From NCBI GenBank assembly GCA_946491665.1, contig CAMLYL010000014.1, forward strand, positions 1 to 53,124: a DNA stretch of 53,124 nt. The letters are read 5' to 3'. Position numbers and translations under genes: made by a program. The notes under the pieces were generated by a model. That model had not been told where the DNA came from. It worked only from the letters and a program-made list of their open reading frames with translations, and searched no databases. The DNA comes from an uncultured Lachnospiraceae bacterium. Lineage in GTDB: Bacteria > Bacillota > Clostridia > Lachnospirales > Lachnospiraceae. Below are positions 8,371 to 16,374 of the stretch, piece by piece (position 1 is the first letter of the stretch; each line of letters opens with the position of its first letter).

Positions 8371-9153
8371 ATGGATTTGAGTGTGAAGCTGGAGGTTTTT
8401 GAGGGTCCGCTGGACCTTCTTCTTCATTTGCTGGAAAAAAATAAAGTGAGTATTTATGATATTCCCATTGTGGAAATCACAGATCAGTATCTGGCCTATA
8501 TCCGCCAGATGCAGCGGCAGGACCTGAATGTTATGAGCGAATTTATGGTAATGGCTGCAACACTTCTCGATATTAAAGCGCGGTGGCTCCTGCCGAAGCA
8601 GGAAGAGGAAGATGGGGAGGAAGAGGATCCCCGGGCGGAGTTGGTGGAGCAGCTTCTGCAGTATAAGATGTACAAGTATATGGCCATGGAGCTGAAGGAC
8701 CGTCAGCTTGACGCAGAACGTCAGATGTACAAGGTTCCCACGATTCCCGATGAGATCCGGGAATATGAGCCCCCGGTGGATCTGGAGCAGCTGACGGAGG
8801 GACTGAATCTGAAAATTCTGCATGGGATTTTTGAGTCGGTTATGAAACGTCAGGAGGACAAGGTAGATCCCATCCGTTCCAGATTCGGAAGAATTGAGAA
8901 GGAGGAGATTTCGCTGGAAGAAAAAATGGCATCCATGGATGGGTTTCTGCGGAACCACAGATCCTTTTCCTTTCGTGAACTTCTGGAACGCCAGAGCAGC
9001 AAGGTAGAGATTGTAGTGACATTTCTGGCTGTGCTGGAGCTGATGAAGACCGGGCGCATCTGTGCCAGACAGGATGAAACCTTTGGGGATATACAGATAC
9101 TGGTAAAAAACGTGGATGAAACAGGAGAGATATATGAAGATCGAAGAGTATGA
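8371..9153 (+). CDS. scpA: Segregation and condensation protein A
   Basis: Kleisin subunit that bridges the SMC ATPase heads, with ScpB, in chromosome condensation and segregation. The N-terminal motif VFEGPLDLLLHLLEKNKVSIYDIPI is diagnostic (quoted here as the conserved region at residues 7-31 of the 260 aa), followed by an acidic linker and a winged-helix C-terminus ending in EIVVTFLAVLELMK. I start at ATG 8371 with GGAG 8 nt upstream; an in-frame ATG at 8260 lies upstream of the predicted promoter and is rejected. It overlaps scpB by 20 bp, the usual Firmicutes arrangement. Confidence 0.96.
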   Translation: MDLSVKLEVFEGPLDLLLHLLEKNKVSIYDIPIVEITDQYLAYIRQMQRQDLNVMSEFMVMAATLLDIKARWLLPKQEEEDGEEEDPRAELVEQLLQYKMYKYMAMELKDRQLDAERQMYKVPTIPDEIREYEPPVDLEQLTEGLNLKILHGIFESVMKRQEDKVDPIRSRFGRIEKEEISLEEKMASMDGFLRNHRSFSFRELLERQSSKVEIVVTFLAVLELMKTGRICARQDETFGDIQILVKNVDETGEIYEDRRV

Positions 9154-9703
9154 AGCGGCGGTTGAGGCCATTCTTTTTACTATGGGTGAGTCTGTAGAAT
9201 TATCGAAGATTGCCTCGGCCCTGGAAATTTCAGAAAGGGAAACAGAACTGATTATACAGAATCTGGCGGACCGGTACAGAAGTGAAAACTGCGGGCTGCA
9301 GATTATTGAGCTGGACGGAGCTTATCAGATGTGTACGAAGGTCAGCCAGTATGAATATCTGATCCGTATTGCGAAACAGCCCAAGAAGCATGTGCTGACG
9401 GATGTACTTCTGGAAACTCTGTCTATTGTGGCTTACAAACAGCCGGTGACCCGGGTGGAGATTGAGAAGATTCGGGGTGTTTCCTGCGAGCACGCAGTAA
9501 ACCGCCTGGTAGAATATAATCTGATCCGGGAAGTGGGGCGACTGGATGCTCCCGGACGTCCGATTCTGTTCGGAACGACAGAGGAGTTTCTGCGCTGTTT
9601 CGGTGCGCAGTCAGTGGATGATCTCCCGGTTCTGGATCCGGAGCAGGTGGAGGAGTTTAAAAGCGAGGCGGAAGAAGAGGTACAGTTAAAGCTGGATATC
9701 TAG
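9134..9703 (+). CDS. scpB: Segregation and condensation protein B
   Basis: Winged-helix dimer that binds ScpA in the SMC-ScpAB condensin. The protein begins MKIEEYEAAVEAILF and carries the family core TDVLLETLSIVAYKQPVTRVEIE with GVSCEHAVNRLVE, DAPGRPILFGTTEEFL and a short acidic tail; 189 aa is typical. The start is ATG 9134 with GGAGAG 4-9 nt upstream; an in-frame ATG at 9116 has no RBS. Translation is probably coupled to scpA through the 20-bp overlap. No strong terminator follows; a weak TGCA hairpin with T6 lies near 9791-9810. Confidence 0.96.
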   Translation: MKIEEYEAAVEAILFTMGESVELSKIASALEISERETELIIQNLADRYRSENCGLQIIELDGAYQMCTKVSQYEYLIRIAKQPKKHVLTDVLLETLSIVAYKQPVTRVEIEKIRGVSCEHAVNRLVEYNLIREVGRLDAPGRPILFGTTEEFLRCFGAQSVDDLPVLDPEQVEEFKSEAEEEVQLKLDI

Positions 9704-9718
9704 TGGATAATGCGGTCT

Positions 9719-9857
9719 GGCAGTTCAGAAAAAAGGAAATTTTGCAGGCGGGAAACGGTATGGCTCAGAGGGGACATGCTGTTTTTTTATTGCATCATTG
9801 TGCATTTTTTGTCAAAGCGGCAGTTCAGAACAAAACATTTTGTTGATCTTTGACAAA
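9719..9857. promoter_or_regulatory. Clustered dyads and a direct repeat upstream of hydrogenase operon 1
   Basis: Three elements precede the hydrogenase promoter. (1) Direct repeats GGCAGTTCAGAA at 9719-9730 and 9819-9830, exactly 100 bp apart. (2) A perfect 10-bp inverted pair TTTGTCAAAG (9808-9817) and CTTTGACAAA (9848-9857). (3) Nested inside it, AACAAAA (9829-9835) and TTTTGTT (9838-9844). The right arms overlap the -35 element. A Rex-like arrangement TTGTTGA-N3-TTGACAA spans 9840-9856 but is one base shorter than the usual 18-bp Rex box. Operator function is inferred. Confidence 0.4.
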
Positions 9858-9871
9858 TGTTGTGGTATAGT
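9843..9871 (+). promoter_or_regulatory. Predicted sigma-A promoter for hydrogenase operon 1
   Basis: TTGATC (9843-9848), a 17-bp spacer and TATAGT (9866-9871) with an extended -10 TG at 9863-9864. Transcription from about 9878 would give a leader of roughly 110 nt before the ATG at 9989. Confidence 0.6.
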
Positions 9872-9925
9872 AACTCTCATCGTTTGATTTTATGAAGGGT
9901 TAAAGGGTATAGATGTATATCAATT

Positions 9926-9984
9926 AAGGAGGAGCCCCTGGTAGGATACCTCCATGGGCAGATAGCAGCCCAGGAAAGGAGAAA
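9926..9984 (+). promoter_or_regulatory. Structured mRNA leader of hydrogenase operon 1
   Basis: The leader can fold as GGAGG (9928-9932) with CCTCC (9949-9953), plus TGGGC (9055-type hairpin at 9955-9959) with GCCCA (9968-9972). An alternative pairing CCTGG (9937-9941) with CCAGG (9970-9974) excludes both. The real RBS AAAGGAG (9975-9981) lies just beyond. A GGAGG with no start codon nearby and mutually exclusive stems suggest attenuation or translational control, but this is speculative. Confidence 0.3.
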
Positions 9985-9988
9985 AAGA

Positions 9989-11821
9989 ATGAGCAGATTA
10001 TCAGTGGTTGAAACCGGTAAGATGAGAACTACCGGTGAGGAACTGCGCAAACAGTTTGCCCAGAGGATTGCAGCTAATCCCCCCGGGGTCTGTGCCGTGG
10101 AACAGCAGCTTGCCATGCTCAAGGTCTGTCATGCGCAGACCTGCGGGAAATGCGTTCCGTGCCGGATCGGCCTGGGACAGCTGGAAGAGCTTCTGGAGGA
10201 CGTTCTGGATGACAGAGCCAGCGAGGAGACGCTGAAGCTGATCCATGATACGGCGGAGAACATAAAAAATTCTGCGGACTGTGCGATTGGATTTGAGGCG
10301 GCAAATATGGTTCTCCGGGGTCTGGAAGGGTTTGAAGAGGATTATCTCTCTCATGTGCAGAACCATACATGCCACGGTTCTTTTGAACAGCCGATTCCAT
10401 GTGTTACTCTTTGTCCGGCGCATGTGGACGTGCCCGGTTACATCGCTCTGGCAGGAGCGGGCAGATATGATGACGCGGTGAAGCTGATCCGCAAGGATAA
10501 CCCGTTCCCCACAGCATGCGCGCTGATCTGCGAGCATCCCTGTGAGAAGCGGTGCCGCAGGAAAATGATTGATGATTCCGTAAATATCCGTGCGCTGAAG
10601 CGATATGTGGTAGATAACGCCAGCGCGGACTCTGTGCCTACGCCGGAGTGCGGTCCTTCCACAGGGAAGAGGGTTGCCGTAATCGGAAGCGGTCCATCCG
10701 GACTGACTGCAGCATATTTCCTGCAGCTGATGGGACATCAGTGTACGGTGTTTGAAGAAAAGGATAAGCTGGGCGGCATGCTCCGCTATGGTATTCCCAA
10801 CTACCGTTTCCCCAGGGAGCGGCTGCAGGAGGATATTGACGCGATCCTGTCCACCGGCATCGAGGTGCGGACGAATACTGTGATCGGAACGGAGGAGATG
10901 AAAAAACTCCGGGAAGAATATGATGCTGTGTATGTGGCCATCGGCGCACATACAGATAAAAAGCTTCGTCTGGAAGGTGAAGACAGTGAGAATGTAATAT
11001 CAGCGGTTGCCATGCTGCGGGAGATCGGCGACGATCATTACCCGGACTATACCGGCAGGAACGTGGTTGTCGTAGGCGGCGGAAACGTTGCCATGGACTG
11101 TGCCAGAACGGCAGTCCGCTGTCATGCGGAGTCCGTGAAAGTGGTATACCGGAGACGCCAGGAGGACATGACAGCCCTCCCGGAGGAAGTGGAGAGCGCC
11201 ATGGCGGAAGGCGTGGAAATGATAACTCTGAATGCGCCTGTCCGGATTGAGGCAGACAGTCAGGGAAGGGCCGCAGCGCTGTGGGTGCAGCCCCAGGTGA
11301 TCGGAAAAGTGAAAAACGGCCGTCCGGCGCCCCGCAATGCCAACAGGCCGGAGGAGCGCATTGCCTGCGATGTGATCCTGGTTGCGGTAGGCCAGGATAT
11401 TGTTTCGGAACCCTTTGCCGAGTGCGGCATTCCCGTAAACAGAGGACGGATCGTGGCCGAGAGCACCGGATCCGTGGATATGGACGGCGTGTTTGCCGGC
11501 GGCGAGTGCGTGCTTGGCCCGGCGACTGTGATCCGCGCCATAGAGGGCGGAAAGGTGGCCGCTGCGAATATTGATGAATATCTGGGATATCATCATCCGG
11601 TGACCTGTGATGTGGAGATTCCGGAGCCGATTTTAAATGATAAAGTAGCCAGCGGACGTGTGAATCTCCGTGAATCGGAGGCATGTGCCCGCAAGACGAA
11701 TTTTGACGGCGTGGAACTGCCTATGAGCCGCGAGGAGGCTCTCCGTGAGGCAAGCCGCTGCTTAAGATGTGACCGCCACGGATGCGGAGTCCTGAGAGGA
11801 GGCCGGCAGGAATTATGGTAA
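9989..11821 (+). CDS. NuoF-C-terminal/GltD-like NAD(P)H:FAD oxidoreductase partner of HydA
   Basis: Probable electron-input subunit for the hydrogenase encoded directly downstream (7-bp overlap). It is a fusion. Residues about 45-100 match the 4Fe-4S domain at the end of NuoF/HydB (CGKCVPC at 52-58 and Cys98). Residues about 130-200 match the GltD-type 4Fe-4S helical domain (Cys138, 142, 177, 181, 185, 189). From about 227 follow the FAD-binding GSGPSG (233-238) and the NAD(P)-binding GGGNVA (363-368) of the GltD/NfnB-like fold. The C-terminus holds CLRCDRHGC. The FMN/NADH domain of NuoF is absent. By analogy with NfnB and GltD it should oxidise or reduce NAD(P)H and pass electrons to HydA, possibly with flavin-based bifurcation. 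The nucleotide (NADH or NADPH) is not determined. 610 aa; RBS AAAGGAG. Confidence 0.87.
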   Translation: MSRLSVVETGKMRTTGEELRKQFAQRIAANPPGVCAVEQQLAMLKVCHAQTCGKCVPCRIGLGQLEELLEDVLDDRASEETLKLIHDTAENIKNSADCAIGFEAANMVLRGLEGFEEDYLSHVQNHTCHGSFEQPIPCVTLCPAHVDVPGYIALAGAGRYDDAVKLIRKDNPFPTACALICEHPCEKRCRRKMIDDSVNIRALKRYVVDNASADSVPTPECGPSTGKRVAVIGSGPSGLTAAYFLQLMGHQCTVFEEKDKLGGMLRYGIPNYRFPRERLQEDIDAILSTGIEVRTNTVIGTEEMKKLREEYDAVYVAIGAHTDKKLRLEGEDSENVISAVAMLREIGDDHYPDYTGRNVVVVGGGNVAMDCARTAVRCHAESVKVVYRRRQEDMTALPEEVESAMAEGVEMITLNAPVRIEADSQGRAAALWVQPQVIGKVKNGRPAPRNANRPEERIACDVILVAVGQDIVSEPFAECGIPVNRGRIVAESTGSVDMDGVFAGGECVLGPATVIRAIEGGKVAAANIDEYLGYHHPVTCDVEIPEPILNDKVASGRVNLRESEACARKTNFDGVELPMSREEALREASRCLRCDRHGCGVLRGGRQELW

Positions 11822-13548
11822 ATCTTATTATAAATCATAAAAAAGTTCAGGTTAAGGAGGGAACCTCCATTCTGGAGGCTGCGGCTGCGGCAGGGATTAA
11901 GATACCGACCCTGTGCTACCTGAAGGAGATCAATGAGATCGGGGCCTGCCGTGTCTGCGCGGTAGAGATCAAAGGGAAAGAGACTCTTGTGGCTGCCTGC
12001 AATACAAAGGTGGAAGAGGGGATGGAGGTCTTTACCAACAGCGCCAAGGCAATCCATGCAAGGCGGATGAATGTGGAGTTTATTTTATCCCGGCACAATA
12101 CCAACTGTACATCCTGTGTCAGAAGCGGCAACTGCTCTCTTCAGACCCTGGCAAATGATCTGAATATCGGACGGCTGCCCTTTAAGCGCCATTATGAGAA
12201 GAAGCCCTGGAACCGCCAGTTCCCGCTGATCCGGAATGAGGGAAAATGCATCAAATGTATGCGCTGTGTGCAGATCTGCGAGAAGGTTCAGTCTCTCAGC
12301 ATCTGGGATATTGTAAATACAGGCCGCCGTACCAGCGTGAATGTGGCGGAGAACAGAAAGATTGAAGACAGTGACTGCGCAATCTGCGGGCAGTGTGTGA
12401 CCCACTGTCCAGTGGGGGCTCTCCATGAGAGAGACGATGTGGAGCAGCTGATGGATGCGGTATACGATCCGGACAAAATCGTGGTTGTACAGATCGCTCC
12501 GGCTGTCCGGGCAGCCTGGGGAGAGGGTCTCGGACTTCCCCGGAATCTGGCGACAGAGAAGAGGATGGCGGCGGCAGTGCGCGCCCTCGGAGTGGACTAT
12601 GTATTCGATACAAACTTTTCCGCTGATCTGACAATCATGGAGGAAGGATCTGAGCTGATTGAACGCCTCAGCCACAGAGAGGACTATCAGTGGCCCATGT
12701 ATACCTCCTGCTGTCCCGGATGGGTACGGTTTCTGAAATCCCAGTATCCGGAGCAGATCCCCAACCTGTCTACAGCGAAATCTCCCCAGCAGATGTTCGG
12801 CGCGGTTGCAAAAAGCTACTATGCAAAACTTCTGGATGTGGATCCGGAGCTCATTTACTGTGTTTCTATCATGCCCTGCCTGGCAAAGAAGCATGAGTGT
12901 GCGATTCCTGTGATGAATGACGCGGGAGCCGGACCGGATGTGGATCTTTCCCTGACCACCAGGGAGCTGGACCGGGTATTAAAATCGCAGTCCATTGTTC
13001 CCGAGCTTCTTTCGGAAGAGGAGTTTGACTCGCCTCTGGGCGTCGGTTCCGGAGCGGGCGTGATTTTCGGAGCAACAGGAGGAGTGATGGAGGCTGCTCT
13101 GCGTACAGCCTATTTTGTCCTGGAAGGACATAATCCTGACCCTGACGCATTCTCTATGGTGAGAGGCATGGACGGCATCAAAGAGACGGAGCTGGAGATC
13201 GCCGGCATGACAGTGAGAGCGGCGGTTGCTCATGGCCTTGGCAATGCCCGCAGGCTGATTGAAAAGATCAATGCAGGAGAAGCGGAGTATGATTTTGTGG
13301 AGATCATGGCCTGCCCCGGCGGCTGTGCGGGAGGCGGCGGACAGCCGATTCTGGACGGCGTGGAGCTGGCAGATGTGCGTGGAAAGAATCTTTATGAGCT
13401 GGACCAGAAGAACACGCTCCGGTTCTCTCATGAAAATCCGTCTGTGCAGGCTGCTTATGAGCAGTATTTTGAGAAACCTCTTTCTCATACGGCACATAAA
13501 TTACTGCATACGGATCACAATGCCTGGAAAATGCCGGGAGAGAAATAG
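11815..13548 (+). CDS. hydA: [FeFe]-hydrogenase catalytic subunit, GltD-associated type
   Basis: Catalyses reversible 2H+ + 2e- to H2 at an H-cluster, in the cytoplasm. 577 aa from ATG 11815. N-terminal [2Fe-2S] domain (Cys34, 45, 48, 62), His-Cys3 [4Fe-4S] motif (His94, Cys98, 101, 107), two [4Fe-4S] clusters (CIKCMRCVQIC and CAICGQCVTHC, about 145-198), then the H-cluster domain with TSCCPGW (297-303), MPCLAKKHE (353-361) and EIMACPGGCAGGGGQ (496-510). All expected ligands and the conserved Lys358 are present. A C-terminal small-subunit-like region follows (SHENP to LLHTDHN). It overlaps the flavoprotein gene by 7 bp, so the two are translationally coupled and likely form a complex. No maturase (HydE/F/G) gene is in the window. 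Confidence 0.95.
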   Translation: MVNLIINHKKVQVKEGTSILEAAAAAGIKIPTLCYLKEINEIGACRVCAVEIKGKETLVAACNTKVEEGMEVFTNSAKAIHARRMNVEFILSRHNTNCTSCVRSGNCSLQTLANDLNIGRLPFKRHYEKKPWNRQFPLIRNEGKCIKCMRCVQICEKVQSLSIWDIVNTGRRTSVNVAENRKIEDSDCAICGQCVTHCPVGALHERDDVEQLMDAVYDPDKIVVVQIAPAVRAAWGEGLGLPRNLATEKRMAAAVRALGVDYVFDTNFSADLTIMEEGSELIERLSHREDYQWPMYTSCCPGWVRFLKSQYPEQIPNLSTAKSPQQMFGAVAKSYYAKLLDVDPELIYCVSIMPCLAKKHECAIPVMNDAGAGPDVDLSLTTRELDRVLKSQSIVPELLSEEEFDSPLGVGSGAGVIFGATGGVMEAALRTAYFVLEGHNPDPDAFSMVRGMDGIKETELEIAGMTVRAAVAHGLGNARRLIEKINAGEAEYDFVEIMACPGGCAGGGGQPILDGVELADVRGKNLYELDQKNTLRFSHENPSVQAAYEQYFEKPLSHTAHKLLHTDHNAWKMPGEK

Positions 13549-13738
13549 GGATTAAAAATAAAATTTTTGTAAAATTTACGAAATTTTATTGTCAGGTCAT
13601 AATTTGTTCACATTTAGAGGGTAGTATTCCACTATGAAGAAATCTTTTGGCAGAGTATTCCATTTCTGTGAAAGAAATCTTCCGGAACATACCTGTGTGA
13701 CGATTGGAACACAGAATAAGGAAAGGGGGAACCTGCAT

Positions 13739-13840
13739 ATGAGGAAATTAGCAAAAATTGCAGTCAGTTTTGCGTTTCTGTTTGCCAGTGTTGTTTTGTT
13801 TTACATGTTCCTTTCTTCCAGGAAGCGTGTAAATGGCTGA
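13739..13840 (+). CDS. Putative 33-residue single-helix membrane peptide
   Basis: Short frame starting at ATG 13739 with GGGGGA about 8 nt upstream. It encodes a basic N-terminus (MRKLAK), a hydrophobic helix of about 20 residues and a basic tail (SSRKRVNG), a plausible single-pass membrane peptide. It lies 190 bp after hydA and just before a strong terminator, so it could be the last gene of that operon. I recognise no family. The frame also opens upstream at 13634 without an RBS. It could be a chance ORF; the RBS and clean membrane-peptide design are the only support. Confidence 0.4.
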   Translation: MRKLAKIAVSFAFLFASVVLFYMFLSSRKRVNG

Positions 13841-13894
13841 TCTGACAAAGGTTCTTTTGCAGTTTGTTCTGCATAAAGTGTGAAAGCACAGATG

Positions 13895-13935
13895 CCGGCG
13901 GTGTTTTTTGATACAGAAGACACCGCCGGTTTTTT
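13895..13935 (+). terminator. Strong intrinsic terminator
   Basis: CCGGCGGTGT (13895-13904) and ACACCGCCGG (13920-13929) form a perfect 10-bp stem followed by T6. It would end transcription from hydrogenase operon 1 and the small peptide gene. Confidence 0.9.
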
Positions 13936-13999
13936 ACTGTATTGAAATTCTTTCCGGTGCGTGGAAATACTCCGCCGGACAAAATGCTGTCGGAAATTC

Positions 14000-14040
14000 A
14001 TTCTATTTTCTGTCTGCAGACATACAGATAGAAATAGAAT
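14000..14040 (+). repeat. Leader hairpin before second D,D-carboxypeptidase gene
   Basis: ATTCTATTT (14000-14008) and AAATAGAAT (14032-14040) are a perfect 9-bp inverted pair. Inside it TCTGT (14009-14013) pairs with ACAGA (14024-14028), leaving a 3-nt bulge. It ends 10 nt before the RBS region. Function unknown (mRNA hairpin or operator). Confidence 0.45.
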
Positions 14041-14066
14041 ACTTCTAGTAGGTGGGTGGCCCCGGA

Positions 14067-15332
14067 TTGAATAAGAATTTTTTCGCAAAGCCGGCTGTTT
14101 TTCTGCGGCGGCTTGTATCTTTTGTGTTCTGCAGTCTTTTGATTTTTCTGCTGTTTTCGGTAATGTTGCTGCCAGTTTCGGCAGCTGACTATTCTGATAC
14201 ATATTCACCGGAATCATTTTCTGATTTTCATGGAGAAGATCTGACTCTGTATGCAAAATCAGCAGTTCTGATTGATGCGGATACCGGGCGTATTCTGTAT
14301 GGAAAATCCGCCAATACGCCGATGGCAAATGCGAGTACGACGAAAATCCTCACCTGTATTCTGGCGCTGGAAAACGGAAATCCGGAAGATGTAGTTACTG
14401 TGTCGGATTATGCGTGTACCATGCCTGAAGTAAAGATGGGATTTTCTTCCGGGGATCAGTTTTATCTGAAGGATCTGCTGTATGCGCTGATGCTGGAATC
14501 CTATAATGATGCGGCGGCGGCAATTGCAGAACAGATTGCCGGGAGTGTGGAAGGTTTTGCAGATATGATGAATCAGAAGGCGCGGGAACTGGGATGTGAA
14601 AACAGCCATTTTATCACGCCCAACGGACTGGATGCGGAGGACGGGGAAGGAGCACATGAGACAACGGCATATGATCTGGCGAGAATTATGGCGTATTGCA
14701 TTTTGAATGAAGAATTTCTGGAAATTACCCGAACGGATTCTAAACAGGTTTCCACGGTGGACGGGACAAAATCATTTTCACTGAGCAATCATAATGCGCT
14801 TCTTACCATGGTGGATGGAGCGTTAAGCGGAAAAACAGGGTTTACCTCAAAAGCGGGATACTGTTATGTGGGAGCTTTCCGGTCCGGAGATCATACCTGT
14901 ACCTTTGCGCTTCTTGCCTGTGGATGGCCCAATAACAGAAATTATAAATGGTCTGACTCCAGACAATTAATTTCCTATGCGGACAGTTATTATTCCGACC
15001 GTGTAATTCTGCAGGATGAGAAAGCGCTTACTCTGCCCTTGAACGGGGCGGTAAGCGGGACGGATAATATACAGTTTCCGGATTCCATAACGGCGAAAAC
15101 TACGGATGAAGCGATATCCGGATTTCTTTCCGAGTCGGATCAGATTGAAATTGTTTATGATCTTCCGGAAGAGATTGATGCACCGGCACGGAAAGGAACG
15201 GTGATCGGTACGGAAAAGATCTATCTGAATCAGATGCTGTATGCTTCCCGGGAAGTAACGCTGGCAGAATCCGCGGAATTATTTGACTATTCCTGGTGTC
15301 TGAGATGGGTTCTGAGAAGAGCGGCGATATAA
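14067..15332 (+). CDS. D-alanyl-D-alanine carboxypeptidase (S11), second paralogue
   Basis: Exported low-molecular-weight PBP that trims peptidoglycan stem peptides. A hydrophobic signal segment ends near LLPVSAADY. Active-site motifs are STTK, SYND (SxN) and SGKTGFTSKAG (KTG), in order and spacing typical of S11. The C-terminal portion resembles a shortened PBP5-type beta domain and ends in a hydrophobic/basic stretch. I prefer TTG 14067 (GGTGGGTGG lies 7 nt upstream, giving MNKNFFAK and 421 aa) over GTG 14052, which has no RBS. It sits alone between a strong terminator and the rpiR promoter and is distinct in sequence from the S11 gene at 6945. Confidence 0.88.
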   Translation: MNKNFFAKPAVFLRRLVSFVFCSLLIFLLFSVMLLPVSAADYSDTYSPESFSDFHGEDLTLYAKSAVLIDADTGRILYGKSANTPMANASTTKILTCILALENGNPEDVVTVSDYACTMPEVKMGFSSGDQFYLKDLLYALMLESYNDAAAAIAEQIAGSVEGFADMMNQKARELGCENSHFITPNGLDAEDGEGAHETTAYDLARIMAYCILNEEFLEITRTDSKQVSTVDGTKSFSLSNHNALLTMVDGALSGKTGFTSKAGYCYVGAFRSGDHTCTFALLACGWPNNRNYKWSDSRQLISYADSYYSDRVILQDEKALTLPLNGAVSGTDNIQFPDSITAKTTDEAISGFLSESDQIEIVYDLPEEIDAPARKGTVIGTEKIYLNQMLYASREVTLAESAELFDYSWCLRWVLRRAAI

Positions 15333-15361
15333 AAGAAAAGGCAGAATTTTTGACACAGCAG

Positions 15362-15390
15362 TTCCTTTTTTACCATTTTTGTGTTACACT
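15362..15390 (+). promoter_or_regulatory. Possible promoter of rpiR-type regulator cluster
   Basis: An extended -10 element TGTTACACT (15382-15390) has a weak -35 TTCCTT at 15362-15367 (17-bp spacer). A consensus TTGACA at 15350-15355 has no well-spaced -10. Only the extended -10 is persuasive. Confidence 0.3.
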
Positions 15391-15444
15391 TTTGGATGGA
15401 TTTTGGGCGAATCCTGAAAGATGTAACGGACAGAGGATAAAAGA

Positions 15445-16374
15445 ATGAGTCAGTCAAATGAACTATTGAACAGAATTAATGAGAGGTACAGCCATATGAG
15501 TAAGGGACAGAAGATGCTGTCCACTTACATTACGGATAATTATGACAAGGCCGTCTTTTTGACAGCAGATAAGCTGGGAAAGGTTGTGGGTGTCAGTGAG
15601 TCCACAGTGGTTCGTTACGCGACCTTTCTGGGATACAAAGGTTATCCGGAGTTTCAGAAGGCGCTGGAGGAGCTGGTCAGAAATAAGCTGAATTCTATTC
15701 AGAGAATGGAAGTGACTTATGGACGGATCAGTCAGTCCCGGATTCTGGAGTCTGTGCTTCAGTCTGACGCGGAGAAGATTAAGCGGACGCTGGAAGAGAT
15801 TAATCAGGAGGCTTTTGAGCTGGCACTGAATATTATATTAAATGCGGAGCATGTTTATGTTGTGGGGATCCGCAGCTGTGCGCCCCTTGCCAGTTTTCTG
15901 GCATTTTATCTGAACCTGATTATGGATCATGTGCATCTGCTTCAGACGAACAGCTCCACGGAACTGTTTGAGCAGATGGTTCGAATCAGCGAGAAGGATG
16001 TAATTATCGGCATCAGTTTTCCACGTTATTCCATGCGTACTCTGAAAGCCATGGAATTTGCCAATAACCGGAACGCAAAGGTAATTACATTGACAGACAG
16101 TGTTCATTCTCCCATGAATCTTTATTCTTCCTGCAATCTGATCGCGAAAAGCGATATGGCATCCATTGTGGATTCGCTGGTAGCTCCGCTGAGCGTGATC
16201 AACGCCCTGATTGTGGCTCTTTGCATGCGGAAGCAGAATGAGGTTGCAGATACGCTGGAGACTCTGGAAAAGATCTGGGATGAATATCAGGTCTATGAGA
16301 GCGATGAGATTAATTATATCGATGATCATCTGAAAATGCGGTATGGGAAAGTGGGAGATATGGGAGATGAGTAG
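15445..16374 (+). CDS. MurR/RpiR family transcriptional regulator
   Basis: DNA-binding regulator with an N-terminal HTH_6 domain (residues about 1-80, including LGKVVGVSESTVVRYATFLGYKGYPEFQK) and a C-terminal SIS sugar-phosphate-binding domain (about 125-260, with VGIRSCAPLASFLAFYLN and ISFPRYSMRT). Family members sense phosphosugars and often control sugar or amino-sugar genes, but no such genes adjoin it. It overlaps the next flavoprotein gene by 8 bp, so it heads or belongs to the cluster running to rpsA. 309 aa; RBS AGAGGAT. Target and ligand are unknown. Confidence 0.9.
   Translation: MSQSNELLNRINERYSHMSKGQKMLSTYITDNYDKAVFLTADKLGKVVGVSESTVVRYATFLGYKGYPEFQKALEELVRNKLNSIQRMEVTYGRISQSRILESVLQSDAEKIKRTLEEINQEAFELALNIILNAEHVYVVGIRSCAPLASFLAFYLNLIMDHVHLLQTNSSTELFEQMVRISEKDVIIGISFPRYSMRTLKAMEFANNRNAKVITLTDSVHSPMNLYSSCNLIAKSDMASIVDSLVAPLSVINALIVALCMRKQNEVADTLETLEKIWDEYQVYESDEINYIDDHLKMRYGKVGDMGDE

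Noticed and set aside
9840-9856. TTGTTGA-N3-TTGACAA as a true Rex site
   Set aside because: The spacer is one base short of the fixed 18-bp Rex box, so I list it only as part of the dyad cluster.
10638-11684. Long antisense frames inside the GltD-like gene (to about 348 codons)
   Set aside because: Low-complexity Pro/Arg/Ser-rich translations complementary to a conserved flavoprotein; no motifs.
13561-13586. AT-only imperfect dyad after hydA as a terminator
   Set aside because: No GC in the stem and no T-run; the strong hairpin at 13895 is the more likely terminator.
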